Shown piece by piece: positions 1 to 8,576 of a DNA stretch of 64,000 nt. The stretch's first letter is position 1; each line of letters begins with the position of its first letter. Source of the DNA: an uncultured Collinsella sp. (lineage in GTDB: Bacteria; Actinomycetota; Coriobacteriia; Coriobacteriales; Coriobacteriaceae); assembly GCA_902488525.1 (NCBI GenBank), contig CABTWP010000002.1:1-64000 (forward strand), written 5' to 3'. Below the pieces are notes generated by a model. It saw nothing but the letters and a program-made list of their open reading frames with translations, was not told the origin of the DNA and ran no database searches. A program made the translations under genes and the position numbers.

Positions 1-79
1 CCGCCTCGCGCGCAACTACGAGCTGGTCACCAAGCACAACCTCAAGTACCGCCGCTACTACCACCAGTTCGACTACTAA
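1..79 (+). CDS. C-terminal end of an unidentified protein (partial)
   Basis: An open frame enters from the left edge and stops at TAA 77-79. Only about 25 residues are visible, ending in a basic, tyrosine-rich stretch (KYRRYYHQFDY). That is too short to assign a family. A terminator-like hairpin follows about 50 bp downstream, which fits the end of a transcription unit. The frame choice rests on the stop position and the hairpin only. Confidence 0.5.
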   Translation, partial: RLARNYELVTKHNLKYRRYYHQFDY

Positions 80-130
80 GAGCTGGTCACGGGTCCGATA
101 TCTTGGCTGGTTGATATCTCGACCCTGCAC

Positions 131-163
131 AAGGGCGTCCGCATTTGCGCGGGCGCCCTTTTT
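131..163 (+). terminator. Rho-independent terminator-like hairpin
   Basis: GC-rich inverted arms (AGGGCG...CGCCCT) are followed directly by a T run at 159-163. It lies downstream of the partial gene at the left edge. Confidence 0.7.
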
Positions 164-260
164 GCGTTGCGACAAGAGACTGCTGCTAACCGCTCGCCCT
201 ATGTTTCCAAATGAATACGGTGTGAGCCGAGGAGGACGATTCTCCCCGCAAACACTCTAG

Positions 261-306
261 TATGCTAAAGTACCCAGAAGACCGGCGGAGCTATGCCGGT
301 CTTCTG
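261..306 (+). promoter_or_regulatory. Putative promoter and 12-bp perfect hairpin in the his leader
   Basis: A -10-like TATGCT at 261-266 is followed within about 10 nt by a perfect inverted repeat. Its arms are CAGAAGACCGGC (275-286) and GCCGGTCTTCTG (295-306), with an 8-nt loop. The hairpin would sit at or near the 5' end of the his mRNA. No strong T run follows, so 5'-end stabilisation or a regulatory role is as likely as termination. No T-box or histidine leader peptide was recognised. Confidence 0.45.
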
Positions 307-341
307 CTCTATATGAAACACAGCATGAGGAGGCTCACCAG

Positions 342-2057
342 ATGACGGCCACACCGTGGGGATTCCGGGACATATTGCCCGAGGAGGCTCAGGCGCGCGA
401 GGAGATTGCGCTGACGGTGAAGGGCTGCTTCAGGGAGCATCATTACCTGCCGGTCGAAACGCCGTTGCTCGAGGACAAGGGTTCGCTCGAGGAGGGCGGC
501 CGCATTGCGGACACGCCGTTTAAGCTCTTTGACGATGATGGCCGCCTGCTGGTGGTCCGTCCCGACAACACATTGCCGATCGTGCGCCTGGTTTCGACCC
601 GCATGCGCGCGGCCGACCTGCCCCTGCGCCTTCGCTACGAGGCGCCGGTGGTTCGTGAGTGCCAGCGCAATGCCGGCGGCTCGCGTCAGTTCACACAGCT
701 GGGTTTTGAGCTCATCGGTGTGGGTGACACTGCGGGCGATGTCGAGATCGTCTCGCTCGTGGCCGAGGCTGTGCGCAAGCTGGCGCTGCCCGATGCGCGC
801 ATTATCGCGGGTAGCGTGCGTCCGTTTAAGGAGCTGCTCGCGGCATGTGAGGATCGCGAGCTGGCCGCCGAGGCCCTGCGCTGCGTGCACGCCAACGACT
901 TTGTGGGCCTCGATGCCCGCGTGGCGGCAAGCGCCGAGTCCGATGCCGTCCAGGCCGCCATTAGCGAGCTGCCGCGTCTGCACGGCGGTGCCGAGGTGCT
1001 CGACCGCGTGGACGCGCTGCTGGAGGCTGCCGGTATCGTCGCGCCGCTGACGCGCGAGCTGCGTGCCCTGGTCGAGGGCCTGGCACTCGAGGACGCCCAG
1101 GTGCTGTCGTTCGACTTCTCTATCATGAACTCTTTCGATTACTACACGGGCCTGGTCTTTAAGGCTTATGCGGGCGGACTGCCCGATCCGGTCGGTTCGG
1201 GCGGACGCTATGACTCCATCTTCACCGGCGCATTTGGCGACGGTATCGAGGTGCCGGCGGCGGGCTTCGCCTTTTCGCTCGAGCGCCTGGAGGCCGCGCG
1301 CACCTCGGCCGAGGATGCCGCTTCCGATGGCGATCACGCCGCGGGCCGTGGCGCCGAGGGTCCGCTGCGCATTGCCGTGCCCAAGGGCTCGCTCAAGGCC
1401 GACACGCTCGACGTGCTTGAGTCCGCGGGCTTGGATGTCTCTGAGCTGCGTGACCCCGGCCGTCATCTAATCGTGCGCGGCCGCGACACGCGTGCCGGCG
1501 AGGGCGCGGTCGGCGATATCGAGTTTGTCATCGTGCGTCCCAGCGATGCGCCTGCCTTTGTGGGCTGCGGTGGTGCCGATTGCGGCATCTGCGGTTGGGA
1601 CTCGCTCATCGAGGCGGATCTCAACCTGCTGCAGCTGGTAGACCTGGGCTATGGCCTGTGCACCTTTATCGAGGCGGAGCCCGCGTGGCGCGCCGGCCAG
1701 GCCGAGCGCAACTATGCCCGCCGTGGTTCGCTTCGCGTGGCAACCAAGTACCCGCGCATCGCGAGTGCCTGGTATGCCGAGCGCGGCGTGAACGCCGACA
1801 TCGTTTCGCTGCACGGTAACATCGAGCTGGGCCCCATTGTCGGCATGACCGATCGCATCGTGGATATTACCGCCACGGGCGCCACGCTGCGCGACAACGA
1901 CCTGGTCATCACCGGTCGCATTATGGACTGCACGGCCCGTTTCTTCGTCAACCCGGGTGCCGCGCGCCTCGATCCGCGTGTGCGCAACCTGGCCGATCGC
2001 CTGGCGGCTGCCGTGAAGGACAAGCATTTTGAGCCCGTCGCGGGCTCGGCACAATAG
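342..2057 (+). CDS. hisZG: HisZ-HisG fusion: ATP phosphoribosyltransferase regulatory plus catalytic subunits
   Basis: First step of histidine synthesis: condensation of ATP with PRPP. Residues 1 to about 315 match HisZ, the HisRS-like regulatory subunit without aminoacylation activity (TPWGFRDILPEEA, then class II synthetase-like segments). After a linker rich in Ala, Asp and Gly, residues from about 342 match short-form HisG: RIAVPKGSLK, the GGADCGICGWDSL block and the PRPP-loop segment DITATGATLRDN. HisZ and short HisG are normally separate proteins forming a hetero-octamer; here one 571-codon frame holds both. ATG 342 sits after AGGAGG. It heads the his cluster, so feedback inhibition by histidine is likely (family knowledge). 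Confidence 0.93.
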   Translation: MTATPWGFRDILPEEAQAREEIALTVKGCFREHHYLPVETPLLEDKGSLEEGGRIADTPFKLFDDDGRLLVVRPDNTLPIVRLVSTRMRAADLPLRLRYEAPVVRECQRNAGGSRQFTQLGFELIGVGDTAGDVEIVSLVAEAVRKLALPDARIIAGSVRPFKELLAACEDRELAAEALRCVHANDFVGLDARVAASAESDAVQAAISELPRLHGGAEVLDRVDALLEAAGIVAPLTRELRALVEGLALEDAQVLSFDFSIMNSFDYYTGLVFKAYAGGLPDPVGSGGRYDSIFTGAFGDGIEVPAAGFAFSLERLEAARTSAEDAASDGDHAAGRGAEGPLRIAVPKGSLKADTLDVLESAGLDVSELRDPGRHLIVRGRDTRAGEGAVGDIEFVIVRPSDAPAFVGCGGADCGICGWDSLIEADLNLLQLVDLGYGLCTFIEAEPAWRAGQAERNYARRGSLRVATKYPRIASAWYAERGVNADIVSLHGNIELGPIVGMTDRIVDITATGATLRDNDLVITGRIMDCTARFFVNPGAARLDPRVRNLADRLAAAVKDKHFEPVAGSAQ

Positions 2058-2162
2058 CGCGAGCGCGCACGGGCGCCCCAACGTACGGGCTGCGGGCCGA
2101 CCGGTGCCGCTGCCCAGTCGTTCGTTTTTCGAACACAACCTCGACCGATAGGGGATACCGAT

Positions 2163-3599
2163 TTGAAGACCATCAAGCTTGCTCCCGGTGAGCGCCTCGT
2201 TACCAACCAGCTCAACCGCAAGGGTGTGCTGCCGCAAAACATCGTCGACGCCGCCCGCGATATCGTGGCCAACGTGCGTGCCAACGGCGATGCCGCGGTG
2301 CGCGATTACTGTCAGCGTTTTGACGGCGTCGAGCTGCAGAGCTTCCGTCTGCCGCAAGAGCAGGTCGATGCCGCGCTCGAAGGTCTCGATCCCGCTTTTG
2401 TCGCCGCGCTCGAGAAGGCCGCGCGTCAGATTCGCGAGTTCCACCAGCGCGAGGTCGAGCAGAGCTGGTTTACCACGCGCCCGGACGGCACGATGCTCGG
2501 CGTTAAGGTGACCCCGCTTGCGGCGGCTGGCATCTACGTGCCGGGCGGTCGTGCGCAGTATCCCTCCACGGTGCTCATGAACGTCATTCCCGCCAAAGTT
2601 GCCGGCGTCAAGCGCGTGGTTATGGTGACCCCGCCGCAAAAAGACGGCCTGATCAGCCCCTACACGCTCGCCGCGGCTAAGCTCGGCGGCGTGGACGAAA
2701 TCTATATGGTGGGCGGCGCTCAGGCTGTGGCCGCGCTGGCGTACGGTACCGAGACCATTCCGCGCGTCGACAAAATCACCGGACCGGGTAACGCTTTTGT
2801 CGCCGCTGCCAAGCAGATTGTCTCGGGTGACGTGGGTATCGATATGGTCGCCGGTCCCTCCGAGGTCTGCGTGCTGGCCGACGCCACGGCCAAGCCCATG
2901 GTGGTCGCGGCAGACCTGATGGCTCAGGCCGAGCACGATCCGCTGGCAGCCTGCTATCTGGTGACTTGCGACGAGCAGTTTGCGCGCGAGGTCGAAGCCG
3001 GCATCGACATTCTGGTGGCGCAGTCGCCGCGTGCCGAGATCACACGCGCCTCGCTCGACAACGAAGGCACCATCGTGGTGGCCGCCGACATGGCTGCCGC
3101 CGTCGAGGCCGTGAACACCGTGGCGCCCGAGCACCTTGAGCTGCACTGCAAGGACGCGATGGGCCTGCTCGGCGGCATTCGCAACGCCGGCGCCATCTTT
3201 GTGGGCGCCTGGAGCTCCGAGCCGCTCGGCGATTATGTTGCCGGCCCCAACCACACGCTGCCGACCGGCGGCACGGCCATGTTCTCCAACCCGCTTTCGG
3301 TCGAAGAGTTCGTTAAGCGCTCGAGCGTCATTTGCTATACGCCCGAGGGTCTGCTCTCCGACGCTCCCGCTACGCAGCGCCTGGCCGAGGCCGAGGGCCT
3401 GTGGGCGCACGCGCTTTCGGCCGCCCTGCGCCGTCGCGTGTTGGAGCAGGGCGAGGGTGCCGTGAGTGCCGAGTCGCTGGCCGCGGCCGACCTGACCAAG
3501 GTCGCCTGGCCGGGCGACGCCGTGGCGACGGTTGCCGAGGGTGTGGACCTGGCGGCTGCAAACGCGGATGCCGCTGGCGCGGTCGTCGAGGAGGCCTAA
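2163..3599 (+). CDS. hisD: Histidinol dehydrogenase
   Basis: Zinc enzyme oxidising L-histidinol to L-histidine in two NAD-dependent steps, the last of the pathway. At 478 aa it is slightly longer than usual because of an Ala-rich C-terminal tail. Visible zinc ligands are Q255 and H258 in QAEHD and D357 in GDYVAGPNH, with the conserved block [12 protein letters not shown]. The start is TTG at 2163, preceded by a GGGGATA purine tract; no better ATG gives the conserved N-terminus. It stops 1 nt before hisC, so the two are probably translationally coupled. Confidence 0.96.
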   Translation: MKTIKLAPGERLVTNQLNRKGVLPQNIVDAARDIVANVRANGDAAVRDYCQRFDGVELQSFRLPQEQVDAALEGLDPAFVAALEKAARQIREFHQREVEQSWFTTRPDGTMLGVKVTPLAAAGIYVPGGRAQYPSTVLMNVIPAKVAGVKRVVMVTPPQKDGLISPYTLAAAKLGGVDEIYMVGGAQAVAALAYGTETIPRVDKITGPGNAFVAAAKQIVSGDVGIDMVAGPSEVCVLADATAKPMVVAADLMAQAEHDPLAACYLVTCDEQFAREVEAGIDILVAQSPRAEITRASLDNEGTIVVAADMAAAVEAVNTVAPEHLELHCKDAMGLLGGIRNAGAIFVGAWSSEPLGDYVAGPNHTLPTGGTAMFSNPLSVEEFVKRSSVICYTPEGLLSDAPATQRLAEAEGLWAHALSAALRRRVLEQGEGAVSAESLAAADLTKVAWPGDAVATVAEGVDLAAANADAAGAVVEEA

Positions 3600-3600
3600 C

Positions 3601-4716
3601 ATGGCCGAACTCACGCCGCGCATGAAGGAGCTCGTCCAGCCCTACTTGGCCGGTATCGAGCCCTACGATCCCAACTTTACGCCCACGCGCATTAACCTTT
3701 CGGCCAACGAGAACACCTATCCCGTGCCGGTCGGCGTGCGCGAGGCAATCGACGCGGCTTTGGCTGCCATGCCGCTCAACCGCTATCCCGACCCCATGTC
3801 CAACGACCTGCGCGATGAGCTTGCTGCCTGGCATGGCGTGGCGCGTGAGAACATCTGCGTGGGAAACGGCGGCGATGAGCTGCTCTATAACTACCTGCTG
3901 GCGTTTGGCGGCGCGGGGAGGACCCTGCTCAACTGCCCGCCGTGCTTTAGCGAGTATGCCTTCTTTGCGTCTCTGTGCCAGACCGAGGTGCGCGACGTGT
4001 GGCGTGATCCGACGAGCTTTGAGCTCGACCAAGCGGCTGTGCTCGCAGCGGCGCCCGAGTGCAATCTGGCGATCGTGACCTCGCCCAATAACCCCACGGG
4101 CGATGTGACGCCGCTCGACTTTGTTGCGGCCCTGTGCGATGCGTGCCCCGGCATGGTGATGGTCGACGAGGCCTACGTTGAGTTTGCCGACGATTCGTTT
4201 GGCGCGGCAACCACGGCGCAAGGCCTTATCGCCGAGCATCCCAACCTGGTGATTCTGCATACGCTGTCCAAGGCGTTCGGCGCCGCCGGCACGCGTCTGG
4301 GCTATGTGATCGCGGCGCCCGAGGTCATCGATGCGTTTGCGGCGATTCGCCAGATCTACTCGGTTAACGTGCTGAGCCAGGCCGCCGCGCTTGCCTGCGT
4401 ACGTGCTCGCGATGCGTACGCACCCGTGGTGGCACAGGTTGCATCCGAGCGGGAGCGCGAACTGTGCGCCCTGCACGCAATGGCTGCCGAGGGTCTGCCC
4501 GTGGAGGCGTGGCCGAGCGCGGCGAACTTTGTGCTCGTGCGCACGCCGCATGCCACGCACGTGCGCGAGCGTCTGCGCGACGAGTATTCGATTTTGGTGC
4601 GCGACTTTAGCTACGCGCCGGGGCTCGCGGACTGCCTACGCATTACCGTGGGTACCCCGCAGGAAAACGACGAGGTGCTGGCTGCGTTTGCCGCGCTGGT
4701 GAAGGAGGAGATGTAG
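3601..4716 (+). CDS. hisC: Histidinol-phosphate aminotransferase
   Basis: PLP enzyme converting imidazole acetol phosphate to histidinol phosphate. The fold-type I signature is present: substrate-side LSANENTYPVP near the N-terminus, TSPNNPTG, VDEAYVEF, and the PLP lysine K224 in HTLSKAFGAAG, followed by RLGY. ATG 3601 (371 aa) was chosen because it lies 1 nt after hisD and is preceded by GAGGAGG inside the hisD end. Its stop touches the hisB ATG, consistent with a coupled operon. Confidence 0.96.
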   Translation: MAELTPRMKELVQPYLAGIEPYDPNFTPTRINLSANENTYPVPVGVREAIDAALAAMPLNRYPDPMSNDLRDELAAWHGVARENICVGNGGDELLYNYLLAFGGAGRTLLNCPPCFSEYAFFASLCQTEVRDVWRDPTSFELDQAAVLAAAPECNLAIVTSPNNPTGDVTPLDFVAALCDACPGMVMVDEAYVEFADDSFGAATTAQGLIAEHPNLVILHTLSKAFGAAGTRLGYVIAAPEVIDAFAAIRQIYSVNVLSQAAALACVRARDAYAPVVAQVASERERELCALHAMAAEGLPVEAWPSAANFVLVRTPHATHVRERLRDEYSILVRDFSYAPGLADCLRITVGTPQENDEVLAAFAALVKEEM

Positions 4717-5304
4717 ATGGACCGCTATGCCGAGGTGACCCGCAAGACGGGCGAGACCGACATTGTCGTAAAGCTCGACCTGGACGGAAGCGGCGTGTGC
4801 GATATCTCGACCGGCGTGCCGTTTTTCGACCACATGCTCAACGCTTTTGGCCGCCATGGTCTGTTCGATCTGACGGTGCACGCGGTGGGCGACGTGGAGG
4901 TCGATGCACACCACACCGTCGAGGACGCGGGTATTGTGCTGGGCGAGGCGTTTTGCCAGGCGCTGGGCGACAAGGCGGGCATTACGCGCTTTGCCGACGC
5001 GGCGATCGCCATGGACGAGACACTTGTGATGGCTGCTGTTGATATTTCGGGCCGCGGGCAGGCCTACTGCGAGCTGCCCGTGCCGACCGAGCGCGTGGGC
5101 AGCTTCGATACCGAGCTGGCCGTCGAGTTCTTCTACGCCTTTGCGCGTGACGCCAAGCTCACGCTGCACGTGCGCGAGCTGGCGGGCAGCAACTCGCATC
5201 ACATTATCGAGGCTGCCTTTAAGGCCGTGGGCCGCACGATGCGCCACGCCTGCGAGCTCGATCCCCGCGTTCAGGGCATCCCCAGCACCAAGGGATCGCT
5301 GTAA
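4717..5304 (+). CDS. hisB: Imidazoleglycerol-phosphate dehydratase
   Basis: Mn-dependent dehydration of IGP to imidazole acetol phosphate. At 195 aa it is the monofunctional form, without the N-terminal HAD phosphatase of the E. coli enzyme. Metal-binding histidine clusters are visible in HHTVEDAGI and SNSHHIIEA. The ATG directly follows the hisC stop, with AAGGAGGAG upstream. Because the phosphatase domain is absent, histidinol phosphate must be dephosphorylated elsewhere; the PHP protein at 8577-9488 is the natural candidate. Confidence 0.96.
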   Translation: MDRYAEVTRKTGETDIVVKLDLDGSGVCDISTGVPFFDHMLNAFGRHGLFDLTVHAVGDVEVDAHHTVEDAGIVLGEAFCQALGDKAGITRFADAAIAMDETLVMAAVDISGRGQAYCELPVPTERVGSFDTELAVEFFYAFARDAKLTLHVRELAGSNSHHIIEAAFKAVGRTMRHACELDPRVQGIPSTKGSL

Positions 5305-5317
5305 CCGCAACAAAGGC

Positions 5318-5359
5318 AAAAACCACTACGAAGGTGCCTGTCCCCTTTGTGGTGGTTTT
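5318..5359. repeat. Intergenic palindrome of the GTCCC type between hisB and hisH
   Basis: Inverted arms AAAACCAC (from 5319) and GTGGTTTT (5352-5359) continue inward with two imperfect positions around a core reading GTGCCTGTCCCC. The sequence occupies the only sizeable gap inside the his operon after hisD and may form an mRNA hairpin. It resembles the other GGGAC-bearing palindromes in this window. Confidence 0.55.
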
Positions 5360-5385
5360 GGACGATGAGATAAGGGAGGGGTCGC

Positions 5386-6087
5386 GTGGGCGAACCGAAG
5401 ATCGTGGTGGTCGACTACCACAAGGGCAACTTGTCGAGCGTTGTGCGCGGGCTTGCGCGCGCCGGTGCCGTCGCCTGCACGTCGGACGACCCAGAGCAGA
5501 TCCGTAACGCCGACGGCTTGGTCATCCCGGGCGTGGGCGCGTTCTATGACGCGATCGCCTTTATGCGCCAGAGCGGCGAGGCGGACGCGGTGCTCGACGC
5601 CGTCGCCGCCGGAACTCCGTTGCTCGGCATCTGCCTGGGCCTTCAGTTGTTTTTTGAGCGCGGCAACGAGGGCGTTCCTGCGGACGAGGGCGCGGTCGCC
5701 GACGGCAACGCCTCCGAGCAGGCTGGCGGTCCTTGGGTCGATGGCCTGGGTATTATGCACGGTTCGTGCACGCGCCTGGAGTCGAGCCGCCTGAAGGTGC
5801 CGCACGTGGGCTGGGACCAGGTGCACATGACGCCCGCCGGTGCAGCCGATCCGCTGCTCGCCGGTTTTGCCGAGGGTGCCAACATGTACTTCACCCACAG
5901 CTACGCAGTGGCCGACGACGCCGATGCCGCCGACGTTCTGGCGCGCACGCACTACACGCGGAGCTTCCCGTGCATCGTGCGTCACGGCAACGTGTGGGGC
6001 TGCCAGTTCCATCCTGAGAAGTCCTCCGCGCTGGGTCAGCGCATCCTTAAGAACTTCGTCAACATCGTCGAGGAGGCCAGCCGATGA
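5386..6087 (+). CDS. hisH: Imidazole glycerol phosphate synthase, glutaminase subunit
   Basis: Class I glutamine amidotransferase that supplies ammonia to HisF. The catalytic triad is visible: C83 in GICLGLQ, and H209 and E211 in QFHPEKS. GTG 5386 is used, preceded by AGGGAGGGG. At 233 aa it is about 25 aa longer than usual owing to an acidic insertion (around residues 90-120) rich in Gly, Ala and Glu after the nucleophile region. It overlaps hisA by 4 nt (ATGA). Confidence 0.95.
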   Translation: MGEPKIVVVDYHKGNLSSVVRGLARAGAVACTSDDPEQIRNADGLVIPGVGAFYDAIAFMRQSGEADAVLDAVAAGTPLLGICLGLQLFFERGNEGVPADEGAVADGNASEQAGGPWVDGLGIMHGSCTRLESSRLKVPHVGWDQVHMTPAGAADPLLAGFAEGANMYFTHSYAVADDADAADVLARTHYTRSFPCIVRHGNVWGCQFHPEKSSALGQRILKNFVNIVEEASR

Positions 6088-6827
6088 TCCTGTTTCCCGC
6101 AATCGATCTGATCGGCGGCAAGGTCGTGCGCCTGGAGCGCGGCGACCGCAGCCGCTGCAAGGTATATTCCGACGACCCCGTGGCCGTCGCCCGCTCCTTT
6201 GCCGAGCAGGGCGCGAGCTGGGTGCATGTCGTCGACCTGTCCGCTGCCTTTGGCGAGGACGAAGACGCATGCGCTGCCAACTCGGCGGCGATTAAGGCTA
6301 TCTGCGGCGTCGACGGTCTGTCCGTAGACGTGGGCGGCGGTGTTCGCTCGCTTGCGCGCATCGACGAGCTGGCCGGCTATGGTGCTCGCCGCATCGCACT
6401 AGGCACGGTGCTCGTGACCGAGCCGGGTTTTGCCGAGGTAGCGGCCCAAGGCTTTGGCGAGCTGTTGGTGGCAGATATTGCCGCGCGCGACGGCCAGGTC
6501 AAGGTGAACGGCTGGCGCGACGGCGCGGGTGTGGCGCTCGACGATGCGGTGGCGCAGCTCACCGAGCTGGGCTTTAAGCATCTGGTGTATACCGACATCG
6601 CGCGTGATGGCATGCAGACGGGCATCGACGTGGCGGCATATCGCCATGTGGCCGAGGTCGCGGGCTTTCCCGTCGTGGCGTCGGGCGGTATCTCGACGCT
6701 CGACGACATCCGCGCGCTGGCCGCAGTGGGTGAGGGCGCGATTGAAGGTGCCATTACCGGTCGCGCGCTCTACGAGGGCAACTTTACGCTGGTACAGGCG
6801 CTGACCGCCGCCCGAGGGGAGGAGTAG
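6084..6827 (+). CDS. hisA: ProFAR isomerase (phosphoribosylformimino-5-aminoimidazole carboxamide ribotide isomerase)
   Basis: A (beta/alpha)8 isomerase that opens the ProFAR ribose ring to give the HisF substrate. The catalytic aspartates are visible in AIDLIGGK (D8) and in YTDIARDGMQTG. Phosphate-binding VGGGVRS and ASGGIS are also present. At 247 aa it has normal length. It overlaps the hisH stop and ends 3 nt before hisF. Actinobacterial homologues can be the bifunctional PriA (also acting as TrpF); sequence alone read by eye cannot exclude that. Confidence 0.94.
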   Translation: MILFPAIDLIGGKVVRLERGDRSRCKVYSDDPVAVARSFAEQGASWVHVVDLSAAFGEDEDACAANSAAIKAICGVDGLSVDVGGGVRSLARIDELAGYGARRIALGTVLVTEPGFAEVAAQGFGELLVADIAARDGQVKVNGWRDGAGVALDDAVAQLTELGFKHLVYTDIARDGMQTGIDVAAYRHVAEVAGFPVVASGGISTLDDIRALAAVGEGAIEGAITGRALYEGNFTLVQALTAARGEE

Positions 6828-6830
6828 CCC

Positions 6831-7613
6831 ATGCTTACCAAACGTGTGATTCCCTGCCTGGACGTCAGGGACGGCCGTGTGGTCAAGGGCGTCAACTTTG
6901 TGAGCTTGCGCGATGCGGGCGACCCGGTGGAGCTGGCCCGCGCCTACGACCGCGAGGGTGCGGACGAGGTCGTCTTCCTGGACATTACCGCCACGAGCGA
7001 CAACCGTGCGACGACTATCGAGATGGCGGCGCATGCGGCCGAGGAGCTCGCTATTCCCTATACCGTGGGTGGCGGTTTCCGCGACTTGGCGGGCATGCGG
7101 ACCATGGTTGCCGCCGGTGCCGATAAGGTGTCGCTCAACTCTGCCGCCGTGCGTGACCCGTCGCTGATCAGCCAGGCTGCCGCGGCGTTTGGCAGCCAGG
7201 CCGTGGTCGTGGCGATCGATGCCAAGCGCGTCGGTTTGCCCGGAGAGCCGGGTGCCGATAGGTGGGAGGTCTTTACCGCGGGAGGCCGCAACGCCACGGG
7301 TATCGACGCGGTGGCGTGGGCCGAGGAGGCGGCTCGTCGCGGCGCCGGCGAGATTCTGCTGACCAGCATGGACCGCGACGGCACCAAGGCCGGCTTTGAC
7401 CTGGCACTCACCCGCGCCGTGGCGCGCGCGGTGTCGATTCCGGTGATTGCGAGCGGCGGCGTGGGCACACTCGAGCATTTTGCCGAGGGCGTGATCGAGG
7501 GCGAGGCCGACGCCGTGTTGGCGGCAAGTGTCTTTCACTTTGGAACCTTCAGCATTCGCCAGGTGAAGGAGTATATGGCGTCGCAGGGCATCCCTGTCAG
7601 GTTGGACTTCTAG
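6831..7613 (+). CDS. hisF: Imidazole glycerol phosphate synthase, cyclase subunit
   Basis: Forms the imidazole ring and releases AICAR, which feeds purine synthesis (purH lies at 27145). Catalytic aspartates are in [13 protein letters not shown] and in [13 protein letters not shown]; phosphate-binding motifs are VGGGFRD and ASGGVGT. At 260 aa it is marginally longer than usual. The start follows GAGGAGTAGCCC. Partner of HisH. Confidence 0.96.
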   Translation: MLTKRVIPCLDVRDGRVVKGVNFVSLRDAGDPVELARAYDREGADEVVFLDITATSDNRATTIEMAAHAAEELAIPYTVGGGFRDLAGMRTMVAAGADKVSLNSAAVRDPSLISQAAAAFGSQAVVVAIDAKRVGLPGEPGADRWEVFTAGGRNATGIDAVAWAEEAARRGAGEILLTSMDRDGTKAGFDLALTRAVARAVSIPVIASGGVGTLEHFAEGVIEGEADAVLAASVFHFGTFSIRQVKEYMASQGIPVRLDF

Positions 7614-7626
7614 CGCTGCGGCTTGC

Positions 7627-7713
7627 CCAGGCACCCGACCTTCCGGCTCCAACCCTCCTCGCGTACTTAAGTACGCGTCGTCGGGCTTGTCGCTCGGAAT
7701 CTCGGGCACCTGG
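7627..7713. repeat. Nested palindrome downstream of hisF
   Basis: Outer imperfect arms CCAGGCACCCGA (from 7627) and TCGGGCACCTGG (ending 7713) enclose a perfect 18-bp palindrome, CGCGTACTTAAGTACGCG, at 7660-7677. The outer arms resemble those at 38432-38516. It lies in the hisF-hisI gap and could be an mRNA structure or a mobile REP-like unit. Confidence 0.5.
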
Positions 7714-7762
7714 ACAACCCTCGCCGACCTGTGGGGTTTACGGAAATTACTTGGGAGAAATG

Positions 7763-8092
7763 ATGACTGAGGTAATAGAAGCGTCTGATCTTACGTACGA
7801 CGCCCGCGGGCTGATTCCTTGTGTGGTTCAGCAGTATGACACTGGCGAGGTGCTTATGGTTGCTTGGATGAACGAGGAGTCGGTGGGGCTGACGCTCAAG
7901 ACCGGGACCACGTGGTTTTGGAGTCGCAGCCGCCAGGAGCTCTGGAACAAGGGAGCGACGAGCGGCAACATGCAAGCGGTCAAGGAGCTCTGGGCCGACT
8001 GCGATAACGATACGCTGTTGGTCAAGGTCGACTCTCCGGGCCCGGCTTGCCACACCGGCAACCGTACCTGCTTCTTTAAGAAACTCGCCTAA
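7763..8092 (+). CDS. hisI: Phosphoribosyl-AMP cyclohydrolase
   Basis: Third step of the pathway: opens the purine ring of PR-AMP. Conserved elements are [21 protein letters not shown], the metal site DCDNDTLL and the zinc cysteines in GPACHTG and TCFF. At 109 aa it is a separate HisI, not fused to HisE. ATG 7763 is preferred over ATG 7760 because GGGAGA then lies at normal spacing. hisE follows after 46 bp. Confidence 0.95.
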   Translation: MTEVIEASDLTYDARGLIPCVVQQYDTGEVLMVAWMNEESVGLTLKTGTTWFWSRSRQELWNKGATSGNMQAVKELWADCDNDTLLVKVDSPGPACHTGNRTCFFKKLA

Positions 8093-8138
8093 GGCGGGCG
8101 CCCTGTTGGGCGCTCGGTAAAACGGAAAGGATTGAACT

Positions 8139-8456
8139 ATGGGTGTGCGCACCGCAAATGTTCAGGATGGAAATATCGGCGAGACGCTGACGGGTCTGGC
8201 CGAGGTGATTCACGGCCGTCGCGACGCATCGCCGCAGGAGAGCTATACCGCTCGCCTGCTGACCGACGTCGAGGACGAGCTGCTCAAGAAGCTTGCCGAG
8301 GAGGCGAGCGAGGTGATCATGGCCTGCAAGGATAACGATCACGATCACATTCGCTACGAGGCCGGTGACCTGGTCTACCACTTGCTCGTGACGCTTGAGC
8401 GCTACGGCATTACCCTCGACGAGCTGGCCGGCGAACTCAACGCCCGCCGCCACTAG
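8139..8456 (+). CDS. hisE: Phosphoribosyl-ATP pyrophosphohydrolase
   Basis: Second pathway step, PR-ATP to PR-AMP plus pyrophosphate. All-alpha MazG-like nucleotide pyrophosphohydrolase with the metal-binding ELLKKLAEEASE and YEAGDLVYHLLV motifs. At 105 aa it has normal length. RBS AAAGGA precedes ATG 8139. It is the last gene of the plus-strand his run. Confidence 0.95.
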   Translation: MGVRTANVQDGNIGETLTGLAEVIHGRRDASPQESYTARLLTDVEDELLKKLAEEASEVIMACKDNDHDHIRYEAGDLVYHLLVTLERYGITLDELAGELNARRH

Positions 8457-8495
8457 TCGTTTGGGACAGTCTTTGTTGGTGTAACGGGGTCATGG

Positions 8496-8564
8496 AAGTT
8501 GCGGTGAAATAGGGACTGTTTAAGCGCTTCATCAGGCAAAACAATCCCTATTCCACCGCAACTT
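8496..8564. repeat. 69-bp palindromic repeat, copy 1
   Basis: Starts AAGTTGCGGTGAAATAGG and ends with its near inverse (CCTATTCCACCGCAACTT), with a variable centre. It is exactly the length of the copies at 15208, 16793 and 57292. It lies between convergent hisE and the PHP phosphatase gene, where it may also act as a terminator. Confidence 0.8.
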
Positions 8565-8576
8565 ATGAAGGGATGG

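Noticed and set aside
240..341. T-box or histidine leader-peptide attenuator before the his operon
   Set aside because: No T-box core sequence, no run of His codons, and the perfect hairpin lacks a T tract.
309..1466. 385-aa open frame antisense to hisZG
   Set aside because: GC-rich third positions open the complementary frame. The plus strand encodes clear HisZ and HisG motifs, and the antisense product has no recognisable domain.
1467..3623. 718-aa antisense frame across hisG and hisD
   Set aside because: It crosses two well-defined plus-strand genes and is Arg/Gly/Ala/His-rich noise typical of high-GC complements.
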